The notes under the pieces were generated by a model. It worked only from the letters and a program-made list of their open reading frames with translations, was not told the DNA's origin and did no database searches. Of a stretch of 64,000 nt of DNA, positions 57,117 to 64,000 are shown piece after piece; the first letter of the stretch is position 1; the number at the start of each line of letters is the position of its first letter. The position numbers and the translations under genes were made by a program. Source of the stretch: Lactobacillus sp. ESL0679 (GTDB lineage: Bacteria; Bacillota; Bacilli; Lactobacillales; Lactobacillaceae); NCBI RefSeq assembly GCF_029433515.1, contig NZ_JAQTIG010000002.1, positions 186,001 through 250,000 of the forward strand, written 5' to 3'.

Positions 57117-57953
57117 TCAATTGTTAGCTTTTGCTTCGACAAATTTATTAACTAAGTAAAGGTTGATTGCAAACAGTACCACAGCAATCAAAAGTAAAAT
57201 GCCAACTGAGCTGCTAACGCCCGCTGTATATTGTCCAGCAATAAAATTAAGTGGATAGTTTAATGCCTGTGGTAAGAAATTAAATACTGATAAAATTGGT
57301 CGGCAAATGCCATACAGGAAGAAAAACCAACACAGCATTAATATCACGCTATTTGACCTACTATTAAAAATATTGCCAATTAGTTGCCAGCAAAAGCAAA
57401 CTAAGTTAATTGCTAAAATGACTACAATAACTAGCAATAAAACTAAGCTGACTAATTCTACAAGTCTGCCGGCAGCCATGCCATTGTAAGTGATGATTTG
57501 GCTGTCTTTATGCAGTTCTTGTAGAAAGTCAACGTGAAAGTTTTTACTCGTGATAAAAGAAATGCCAAAAACAAAGCCTAACGCAAGTAATTGCAAGAAT
57601 GCCAGATAAACTGCACTAATAATCGTGCTTGCAAAATCAATTAAGAAAAAATTGGTATCACTTACGGGAATTAGTCGCCAAGTTTGACTAGTACAATTTT
57701 GCTGCGTCTTGGACACAGCAACTAGAAAGAAAATTAATTGACATAAAAAGCTCAGAGAAATTATGAAAATCCCCCACTGCGGGAAAAAGTCATTCATTTC
57801 CAAACGGTTAAAATAAACGTTCATTGCATTATGATTAAGCCAATTTAAAGCTGCAATAACAAATGCAGCCAATAATTGAATGCCGATTAATAAGTGTGCG
57901 GTCCCTCTTTTTTGCTTAAACATTACGCCAAATAACTTAGTAAAATTAGTCAT
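57117..57953 (-). CDS. Permease paralogue 4 of the tandem ABC cluster
   Basis: 278 aa, about six hydrophobic segments. It shares with its three neighbours the N-terminus FxKLFxxxFKQKRG, a motif SQTWRLIPVSDTNFFLIDFAS after the second or third helix, and the C-terminus NKFVEAKANN. It is probably an ABC-2-like membrane subunit served by the ATPase at 60500. Last of the cluster before terminator repeat B. The substrate is unknown. Confidence 0.75.
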   Translation of the reverse strand: MTNFTKLFGVMFKQKRGTAHLLIGIQLLAAFVIAALNWLNHNAMNVYFNRLEMNDFFPQWGIFIISLSFLCQLIFFLVAVSKTQQNCTSQTWRLIPVSDTNFFLIDFASTIISAVYLAFLQLLALGFVFGISFITSKNFHVDFLQELHKDSQIITYNGMAAGRLVELVSLVLLLVIVVILAINLVCFCWQLIGNIFNSRSNSVILMLCWFFFLYGICRPILSVFNFLPQALNYPLNFIAGQYTAGVSSSVGILLLIAVVLFAINLYLVNKFVEAKANN

Positions 57954-57979
57954 TTTTATGCCTTCTTGCTGTTAAACAA

Positions 57980-58798
57980 TTATTTATTTTGCTTTGCTTC
58001 AAACGATTTATTAATAAATAACAGATCGATTGCACCCACGAATAAGTTAAAGATCACTAAAATGCTAATACTGCTCAACAATTGCAGCTTCGCTGCTCCT
58101 TGATACATTAATTCAAATGGTAAATTAAAGATCGGTAAGAGAGTGTTAGTGACACTAACCCCAAGCCAGCAAATCAGTAAAATAATAATTACTCTAACAA
58201 TCGTTAATGTCAGCTTTCCTGAAAAATGTGGTAAAAAGTCAACAATTGTCTGACTGCTGAAATTTAAAAAGCTCACTGTAAAATAGATAGCTAAAACGAT
58301 AAGAGCTAGTACAGCCAAAATTTGGCACCACTTTAACCAACCAAGTTTAGCCATGTCACTAAAGAAGCTTACAAGCATTGATTGTTGACCGCTCAATAAG
58401 TATTGCAGCAGCATCGGTCCGATTCCACAAATAAATTCTAGTAAGACCAGGATAGCAAATGAAGCCAGTGAGCTAGCAATATTACTTAAATAAATAGTAT
58501 TTTCAGTTGCTGGAACTAGCCGCCAAGTTTGACTACGGTTGATCTTTTCCGTATCAGACACGGTACCAATTAAGCTGCCCAAGACAATGATGAATCCAGT
58601 CCACATAACGACTCTTGTTAAATTGAATAAAAAGCTATGAAACGTGGTGAAAAACGGATCACCCTGAATTGCAATTGCCTTAAAGGTCATCACGCCTGCT
58701 AAAATAGCGGCAGCAATTAGTTGGATAACAAAAATTTGCAACGACTTTTTACTTTTACTTCTAAATAATTCTTTAAATAACTGTCCAAAACTTGTCAT
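57980..58798 (-). CDS. Permease paralogue 3 of the tandem ABC cluster
   Basis: 272 aa, about six hydrophobic segments. It has the conserved RSQTWRLVPATENTIYLSNIAS and the C-terminus NKSFEAKQNK. It also shares SFLNFSSQTIVDFLPHFS with paralogue 1 (SFLNFSSQAIVDFLPAVS), so those two are closest. 26 bases from paralogue 4. Confidence 0.75.
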   Translation of the reverse strand: MTSFGQLFKELFRSKSKKSLQIFVIQLIAAAILAGVMTFKAIAIQGDPFFTTFHSFLFNLTRVVMWTGFIIVLGSLIGTVSDTEKINRSQTWRLVPATENTIYLSNIASSLASFAILVLLEFICGIGPMLLQYLLSGQQSMLVSFFSDMAKLGWLKWCQILAVLALIVLAIYFTVSFLNFSSQTIVDFLPHFSGKLTLTIVRVIIILLICWLGVSVTNTLLPIFNLPFELMYQGAAKLQLLSSISILVIFNLFVGAIDLLFINKSFEAKQNK

Positions 58799-58819
58799 AG
58801 CAGTGCCTCCCTACTTCAG

Positions 58820-59656
58820 TTACTTATTTGGTGCCGCTTCAAAAAATTTATTAATTAAAAACATGTTGATTAGAAGAAGAGCAATATCTAGTACCAAATA
58901 AATCAGAATTGCTTTACCCAAGCCGGTACTTGCACTACCTAACAAACCCATTGGCGACGTTATAAGTCTGCCAAATATTTTAAACAGTGTCGTTAGCAAT
59001 CTCATAATTAAAATGATCAATACAACCTGGACTATGAATACCCCAGTCTTACTAGACATCCCCGGCAAATAATCCATAATTGACCGCGTGGCAAAATTTA
59101 AAAAACTAATAATTAGGTAGGTAAATAGACTAAATAAAATGATAAAGCAGATTATTTGTAAGACATTGCCAACAACAATATTAAAGTGCAATCCACTTCC
59201 AGCTTTAAATCCATTGACAAAAGACTTAATTGTATCGTTGAAAACATCTTTAAATAGTAATGAACTAAGCCCAACTAGTACAGCAGTAATTACAAATTGC
59301 GCTACCATTAGATAAATGACTGATGCAAACGAACTCAAAATATTATCCAAATAAAACATTTCATCATTAACCGGTGCTAGGCGCCAAGTTTGACTGCGAT
59401 TGAAGCGCTCATTTTTAACACAAGTAACAATTAGATAAATTGGTAAGGCAACAAAACTAAAGAGACCGAAAAGTATGTAGCTTAATGGCTCGATATCGCG
59501 CCAATCTTCACTTGAAAAGTCTTTATTAATAATTAAGTTGCACACTGTAATTAACAAAATTGCCATAGCAGCGACAAATTGAATGATAATTACCGCATTA
59601 GCATTCCGTCTCTTTTGCTTAAAAAGTTCTTTAAATAAATGCTTAAAAACTGTCAT
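58820..59656 (-). CDS. Permease paralogue 2 of the tandem ABC cluster
   Basis: 278 aa, about six hydrophobic segments. Conserved RSQTWRLAPVNDEMFYLDNILS, SFLNFATRSIMDYLPGMS and the C-terminus NKFFEAAPNK. Same strand and close spacing as the others. Confidence 0.75.
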   Translation of the reverse strand: MTVFKHLFKELFKQKRRNANAVIIIQFVAAMAILLITVCNLIINKDFSSEDWRDIEPLSYILFGLFSFVALPIYLIVTCVKNERFNRSQTWRLAPVNDEMFYLDNILSSFASVIYLMVAQFVITAVLVGLSSLLFKDVFNDTIKSFVNGFKAGSGLHFNIVVGNVLQIICFIILFSLFTYLIISFLNFATRSIMDYLPGMSSKTGVFIVQVVLIILIMRLLTTLFKIFGRLITSPMGLLGSASTGLGKAILIYLVLDIALLLINMFLINKFFEAAPNK

Positions 59657-59669
59657 TTTTTACCTCAAA

Positions 59670-60500
59670 TTACTTATTTTGCTTTGCTTCAAAGAATCTG
59701 CTAACAAGGAACATGTTAATGGCTGCCAAGACTACATCAAGTACCGTAAACAAGCCTACTGCTGGCCAGATAGTTAAATGTTCTACGCCCAACATGTAGC
59801 TTAATGGCGAGGTAATAACTGGTTTAATAAACTGGTAAATCTCGGTTAAAAGCCACATAATAGCAATAATTAAAATTAAGCGAATGATTGTCACAACTAG
59901 CTTGCTTGAAACTGCCGGCAAGAAGTCAACGATTGCCTGACTGCTAAAGTTTAAAAAGCTGATAACTAGGTAAACTAATAACCCAAGCAGAATGGTGATT
60001 AATGCTATACCAAGTAAGTCAGCAATCGTGGCATTACTTTGGTTGCCTTTTCTGATTATTGCCATCATATTATCCCAGCCGTTTTTAATTCGTTTATTAG
60101 CTAAGTAGCTAATGCCAAACAAAATTATCGAACTAATTACCTGCAATAAGGCTAAGTAGATAAAGTTAACAAACGAGCTAAGTGTGTTGTCTAAGTAAAT
60201 GTTGGCATCACTCAGTGGCGCTAACCGCCATGTTTGACTGTGGTTAATCTGTTCAGTTTGAAAGCTAGTGATAATTAGGTAAATTAGCAAAAACAAAAAA
60301 CTAAATGCGAAAAAGAAAATAAATAAAAACGGTAAAAATAAATCTATTTTGCGTTCACTACCACTAACTATCATATTTCCTTCAAAATAGGCAAATACCG
60401 TAGTAACGAAAGCACTTAAAAATTGCAGCAAAATTATTACATGGGCCTTTTTGCATTTTTGCTTAAATAATTCGGTAAATAAACGTTCAAAAGCAGCCAT
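59670..60500 (-). CDS. Permease paralogue 1 of the tandem ABC cluster
   Basis: 276 aa, about six hydrophobic segments. Conserved HSQTWRLAPLSDANIYLDNTLS, SFLNFSSQAIVDFLPAVS and the C-terminus SRFFEAKQNK. It overlaps the ATPase gene by one base (TAATG), so it is translationally coupled to it. Confidence 0.77.
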   Translation of the reverse strand: MAAFERLFTELFKQKCKKAHVIILLQFLSAFVTTVFAYFEGNMIVSGSERKIDLFLPFLFIFFFAFSFLFLLIYLIITSFQTEQINHSQTWRLAPLSDANIYLDNTLSSFVNFIYLALLQVISSIILFGISYLANKRIKNGWDNMMAIIRKGNQSNATIADLLGIALITILLGLLVYLVISFLNFSSQAIVDFLPAVSSKLVVTIIRLILIIAIMWLLTEIYQFIKPVITSPLSYMLGVEHLTIWPAVGLFTVLDVVLAAINMFLVSRFFEAKQNK

Positions 60501-61207
60501 TAGTCTTCCTCATCCCCATCATAAAGTCCTTCGTAATATTGCTCAATGGTTTCATGATTGCTGCGAATTTCGTCGGCTGACTTATGAGCATAAATAGTTT
60601 GGTCTTTAATAATTACGACTTCATCAAGTAGTGATGCAATTTCGTTAACAAAATGGTCTGAAATAAGAATCGTTGCGTTATCATTCTTCCAAAGAATAAT
60701 CGAATTGATAATCTTTTTGCGTGCCATTGCGTCGATACCACCAAATGGTTCATCAAGTAGGTACAGATCAGCCTTGCGAGCAAAAGTCAGGGCAATAATC
60801 AGCTTTTCACGCATTCCCCGTGATAATTGACTAAGGCGCATTTCAAGATCTAGTTTCATAAATCTGCGCAATTGCTCAAATTCCGACTTATCGAAATCTT
60901 GGTAGACAACTTCGTAAAAGTCAACAACAGCCTTGATTTTAGTAGAATCATTAAAGCCAGTTAAGCCATCAGTAAATGACAAATGTGCTTTTTTCTCAGC
61001 GTCCTTGTCAAAACCATCAATTTTTACGCTACCGCGGTAATTTTTAGCCATTCCACTAATAATCCGCATTAATGTGGTCTTACCTGCCCCATTTTCTCCA
61101 AGAAGTGCAACGATTTTACCCGGTTGCAAAGTTAAATTGACATCTTTTAAAATCAATTTTTGGTTTTTCTTGTAAGTTACATCTTTAATTTCAAGTACAT
61201 TTTCCAT
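60500..61207 (-). CDS. ABC transporter ATP-binding protein (YtrB/BcrA-like)
   Basis: 235 aa. Walker A LLGENGAGKTTLMRII (about 34-49), signature LSRGMREKLIIAL, Walker B ADLYLLDEPFGGIDAM and switch His in ILISDHFVNEI. It powers the following membrane subunits. With a YtrA-type GntR gene 11 bases upstream, the unit resembles ytr/bcr-type envelope-stress or antimicrobial-peptide exporters; this is inference. Confidence 0.88.
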   Translation of the reverse strand: MENVLEIKDVTYKKNQKLILKDVNLTLQPGKIVALLGENGAGKTTLMRIISGMAKNYRGSVKIDGFDKDAEKKAHLSFTDGLTGFNDSTKIKAVVDFYEVVYQDFDKSEFEQLRRFMKLDLEMRLSQLSRGMREKLIIALTFARKADLYLLDEPFGGIDAMARKKIINSIILWKNDNATILISDHFVNEIASLLDEVVIIKDQTIYAHKSADEIRSNHETIEQYYEGLYDGDEED

Positions 61208-61218
61208 TACAAAACTCC

Positions 61219-61572
61219 TTACTTCAAATAATTCGTTAAAATCGAACTAAGCTGATCGTTTGTGACCCCCAAAGCATTCATGCTCTGCACAAACTTGTCT
61301 AACTCACCATTAATCAAATTTTGCTTAGTCTGCGCTAGTAAATCCGTATCTTCTGTGACAAAATTTCCTTCGCCACGCTTAGTGTATAAAATTCCTTCAT
61401 CATTCATCTGTTGCAACGCCCGCTGTACCGTGTTTACATTAACCGTTAACTGCACTGCCAATTTACGTACCGACGGGATCTTTTCTCCAGGCTGTAATTT
61501 GCCGACAACAATCTCACGGTAGAGATATTGCTTGATCTGCAGATAAATAGGAATATTATCCTTAAATTCCAA
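61219..61572 (-). CDS. GntR-family regulator, YtrA subfamily
   Basis: About 117 aa. The start at the TTG at 61572 is chosen because AAGGTG lies 5 bases upstream and the protein then begins MEFKDNIPIYLQIKQYLYREIV, as in YtrA regulators; a GTG seven codons earlier is the alternative. The winged helix is KIPSVRKLAVQLTVNVNTVQRALQQMNDEGILYTKRGEGNFV. The short C-terminal helical region lacks a ligand domain. It probably represses its own operon. Confidence 0.87.
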   Translation of the reverse strand: MEFKDNIPIYLQIKQYLYREIVVGKLQPGEKIPSVRKLAVQLTVNVNTVQRALQQMNDEGILYTKRGEGNFVTEDTDLLAQTKQNLINGELDKFVQSMNALGVTNDQLSSILTNYLK

Positions 61573-61608
61573 AAGTTCACCTTCCGTTCTCACTGTACTA
61601 TTTTCCTA

Positions 61609-61637
61609 ACACACTTATATAGTAACCTATTTAGTGT
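61609..61637. promoter_or_regulatory. Candidate operator of the GntR regulator
   Basis: An imperfect dyad AACACACTTATATA ... TATTTAGTGTT, with the near-palindrome ACTTATATAGT at its left, about 40 bases upstream of the gene. YtrA-type operators are similar AT-rich dyads over the promoter. Confidence 0.4.
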
Positions 61638-61702
61638 TTTAAAGCAATCCTTTTTAAGTTAGTTCCAATGTTCCACAAATACATTTTTTGTCATTGTGCA
61701 AA

Positions 61703-61753
61703 ATAAAAAGCTCATTTTAGTTGATATATCAGCTTTAAAATGAGCTTTTTTGA
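61703..61753. terminator. Terminator downstream of pepT
   Basis: AAAAAGCTCATTTTA and its complement form a 15-bp stem around a 16-base loop, with flanking A and T runs. It lies 125 bases after pepT; the stretch 61754-61877 shows nothing else recognisable. Confidence 0.75.
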
Positions 61754-61877
61754 AAATTAAGTTATTTGTGCATAACTTTTTAAAAACAAGCAAAAGTTAA
61801 TTTTACTTAGAGAAATAAGCGTTTGTTGCCCTCAAATATTTTTAATAAAACACTGGATTATTGATGATTTTGTTCCA

Positions 61878-63119
61878 CTACTTATTATTAGTAACGTTCA
61901 ATTCTGCCATCTTAACCATTACGTCAACGGCTTTGTACATTGACTCCAAAACGGTATATTCATAACGGCCGTGCATGTTTTCCTCACCAGCAAACAGATT
62001 AGGACATGGCAGACCCATGTAAGTTAATTGCGAACCATCTGTGCCCCCACGAACTGGATCTTCGTTAATCGTCAACCCCTCTGCCTTATATGCATCACGA
62101 GCCAAATTAACAATATCCATGTGTTTAGCTAACTCATCGGCCATGTTGTAATATTGATCCCACATCTTGAGCTTAATCCGCTCAGTACCAAACTCGGCAT
62201 TCATCTTGTCAACAATCGACTTAACCAAGTTCTTACGTTGTTCAAGACCATCGCGCTCAAAGTCACGAATAATGTAGTCCAAATGTGCATTATCAACGGT
62301 ACCAGTAAAGTTCATTAAATGATAAAACCCTTGCTTGCCGTCTGTTTCTTCTGGTACTTCCATTTGCGGTAATTGATTTTGGAAATTGATTCCAACTTGG
62401 ACAGCATTAATCATTTGGCCCTTGGCAACTGCTGGATGCACGTTAACACCCTGAATATCAAGACTGAATTGCGCTGCCGAGAAAGTGCCCCAATCAAGTT
62501 TACCTGGAGCTTCACCATCAACAGTAAAGGCAAAGTCTGCGCCAAATTCAGCTACATCAAAGTGTTCTGCGCCTGTACCAATTTCTTCATCTGGGGTAAA
62601 GGCAAGGCGAATTTTACCATGCTTAACTTCTGGATGAGTGAGTAAGTATTCAGCAAATGTTACTAACTCGGACACACCACACTTATCATCGCCGCCAAGT
62701 AAGGTATCACCAGATGCCGTAATAATCGTTTGTCCCTGATAATTTTTTAAATGCGGAAAAACTTCAGGATCTAAATAAAATTCAGAATCACCCAATTGAA
62801 TTTTGGACTTGCCATCATAGTTTTCGTGGATTTGCGGCTTAACATTTTCAGAGTTAAAGTCAGCTGTATCACTGTGAGCCAAAAAGCCCATTACCGGCAC
62901 GTTTTCAGAAATATTGGCCGGAATTTCGGCAATCACACAACCAGACTTTTGGTTATAATGAACGTCACTTAAACCTAATCCCTTCAGGTCACTCATGATA
63001 ACCTGTTTTTGAAAGTTTTCCTCTCGCTCTGTCGACGGAAAACGGTCAGAATGCTCATCAGAGCGTGAATTAACCTGGACATATTTTAAAAATCTTGGTA
63101 ACAAATTTGGATATTCCAT
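61878..63119 (-). CDS. pepT: Peptidase T (tripeptidase)
   Basis: 413 aa M20 metallopeptidase. Zinc ligands and catalytic residues lie in AHSDTADF, LLGGDDKCGVSEL, TPDEEIGTGAEHFD and NLFAGEENMHGRYEY. It releases the N-terminal residue from tripeptides in the cytosol, part of peptide use typical of lactobacilli. The start has AAGGAG 5-6 bases upstream. Confidence 0.95.
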   Translation of the reverse strand: MEYPNLLPRFLKYVQVNSRSDEHSDRFPSTEREENFQKQVIMSDLKGLGLSDVHYNQKSGCVIAEIPANISENVPVMGFLAHSDTADFNSENVKPQIHENYDGKSKIQLGDSEFYLDPEVFPHLKNYQGQTIITASGDTLLGGDDKCGVSELVTFAEYLLTHPEVKHGKIRLAFTPDEEIGTGAEHFDVAEFGADFAFTVDGEAPGKLDWGTFSAAQFSLDIQGVNVHPAVAKGQMINAVQVGINFQNQLPQMEVPEETDGKQGFYHLMNFTGTVDNAHLDYIIRDFERDGLEQRKNLVKSIVDKMNAEFGTERIKLKMWDQYYNMADELAKHMDIVNLARDAYKAEGLTINEDPVRGGTDGSQLTYMGLPCPNLFAGEENMHGRYEYTVLESMYKAVDVMVKMAELNVTNNK

Positions 63120-63133
63120 TTTTTCTCCTTAAA

Positions 63134-63931
63134 TTAAACTAAATCTTGAAACGGATTGGTTGAAACCTGAGAAACAGCAACTTCTACCTGCCAGTCTTGC
63201 TCAGTATTCCACTTTTGCAGTAAGTCAAAGACCCGATACTTAAATAGCTTCTCGGCATAATGCCCTGGGTCAACTACCGTCAATCCTGCAGAAATCATAT
63301 CATGACCGGTATGATAATAAACATCCCCCGTAATAAAGGCATCTAATCCTTCATTAACTGCACGGTGCCAATACTTACCACCATCACCACAAATAAAGCC
63401 AACACTAGAAATCAATTTTTGGTTATTGGAAGTGATTAGCCGCGCCATTTTAATACCCATCTTTTGCTTAACATAGTAAGCAAAATCATAGGCAGTCATC
63501 ACTTGTGGCAGTTTACCCTTGCGTCCAATTGCAATGCCGTCATCATCCAAGCAAAATGGCTCAATGTCAGTCAGTCCTAGTTCTTCTGCCTGCCAATCAC
63601 TTGAACCATTTTGCGCCTTATCAGAATTAGTGTGGATTGAATAGACAGTAATGCCATGTGCAATAATCTGACCGTACATTGCATTTTGCGGATCAGCAAA
63701 ATCTAAATTACGCGCTGGATGAAACATTAATGGGTGGTGACTAATGATCAAATTAGCATCTTGACTGATTGCTTCTTCAACAACTTGTGGCCGCACATCA
63801 AGTGTTGTTAGCACTTTGGTAACTGGCTGCTCCAGCGAGCCGATTTGGAGTCCGACAGGATCACCCTGACTAGCAATTTCTTCGGGAAAATCTTGCCGCA
63901 AACGCTTGACTATCTCTTTAACCTTGGTCAT
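63134..63931 (-). CDS. Nif3-like dinuclear metal centre protein (DUF34)
   Basis: 265 aa, the short form without the inserted PII-like domain. Metal ligands lie in SHHPLMFHP, IHTNSDKA and VVDPGHYAEKLF. The family is proposed to be a GTP cyclohydrolase 1-type 2 or nucleotide-related hydrolase, but the function is unsettled. It overlaps the end of the upstream trmK by 14 bases, the pairing known from Bacillus yqfN-yqfO. Confidence 0.88.
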   Translation of the reverse strand: MTKVKEIVKRLRQDFPEEIASQGDPVGLQIGSLEQPVTKVLTTLDVRPQVVEEAISQDANLIISHHPLMFHPARNLDFADPQNAMYGQIIAHGITVYSIHTNSDKAQNGSSDWQAEELGLTDIEPFCLDDDGIAIGRKGKLPQVMTAYDFAYYVKQKMGIKMARLITSNNQKLISSVGFICGDGGKYWHRAVNEGLDAFITGDVYYHTGHDMISAGLTVVDPGHYAEKLFKYRVFDLLQKWNTEQDWQVEVAVSQVSTNPFQDLV

Positions 63932-64000
63932 CTAATTCCTCCTTAATCATTGTAATTTCATGTTCAATTTGCTCAATATGCTCTGTATCTTTATTTTTAG
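63918..64000 (-). CDS. trmK: 3' end of a gene, probably trmK
   Basis: The minus-strand frame is open to the window edge and encodes a charged helix ending HEITMIKEELDDQG before TAA at 63918. TrmK (tRNA adenine-22 N1-methyltransferase) has a C-terminal coiled coil of this kind and is the usual neighbour upstream of the Nif3-family gene. Only 27 codons are visible, so the call rests mostly on context. Confidence 0.55.
   Translation of the reverse strand, partial: KNKDTEHIEQIEHEITMIKEELDDQG

Noticed and set aside
1..64000. CRISPR arrays, IS elements, prophage genes, tRNA or rRNA genes.
   Set aside because: No regularly spaced repeats, transposase, integrase or phage structural genes, and no tRNA-like clover-leaf or rRNA segments were recognised while reading both strands.

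Overview
The window is a low-GC Firmicute chromosome segment, most probably Lactobacillus sensu stricto (delbrueckii/acidophilus/bee-gut clade). The evidence is the complete mevalonate pathway feeding a type 2 IPP isomerase, a RexAB-type (not RecBCD-type) nuclease-helicase, a Bacillus-type RNase P RNA between gpsB and a ypsC-like methyltransferase, the dinG-ypmB-asnS-dnaD-nth order, and a small LBP_cg2779-type protein. No tRNA, rRNA operon, IS element, prophage or CRISPR array was seen. The species cannot be fixed from the sequence alone.

Layout. 1-570: 3' end of rqcH (+). 589-7880: fhs-lspA-rluD-carA-carB (-). In Bacillus the whole pyr operon sits between rluD and the rqcH homologue; here only carA and carB remain, and both have full-length frames but have lost key catalytic residues. 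8070-15330: small membrane protein, metallophosphoesterase, THUMP methyltransferase, rnpB, gpsB, ypsA (-), then recU-ponA (+). 15378-17160: an ABC-F gene preceded by a 14-codon leader ORF whose 3' half forms one arm of a long hairpin. 17212-30294: nth (without its iron-sulphur cysteines), dnaD, asnS, ypmB, dinG, rexA, rexB (-). 30370-34386: mvk-mvaD-pmk-fni (+). 34501-39400: a 42-codon small ORF behind a hairpin, and an AraC-regulated pair of flavoprotein reductases with reversed domain order. 39780-44430: an operon of methyltransferases, an FtsX-like membrane protein, a HAD phosphatase and a nitroreductase (-). 44506-45332: lepB and a 63-codon gene (+).

45386-56982 is a metabolic island between two nearly identical terminator repeats (45350-45388 and 57066-57105). 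It holds a DeoR regulator, galactitol-family PTS IIA/IIB/IIC, a class II aldolase, an FGGY kinase, a 2-hydroxyacid dehydrogenase, a divergent methylthioribose-1-phosphate isomerase, a methylthioribose kinase and an NhaC-family transporter on the minus strand. A YqhD-type alcohol dehydrogenase is divergent, with a CcpA cre-like site in front of each transcript. Kinase + isomerase + aldolase + alcohol dehydrogenase is the enzyme set of a DHAP shunt, which turns 5-deoxyribose or 5-methylthioribose into DHAP plus a short aldehyde that is reduced to an alcohol. Here it is joined to a PTS and a second (FGGY) kinase. I regard this island as the main candidate for an undescribed system.

57117-61593 is a YtrA-type GntR regulator, one ABC ATPase and four tandem paralogous membrane permeases. 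61878-64000 is pepT, a Nif3-family gene and the 3' end of trmK.
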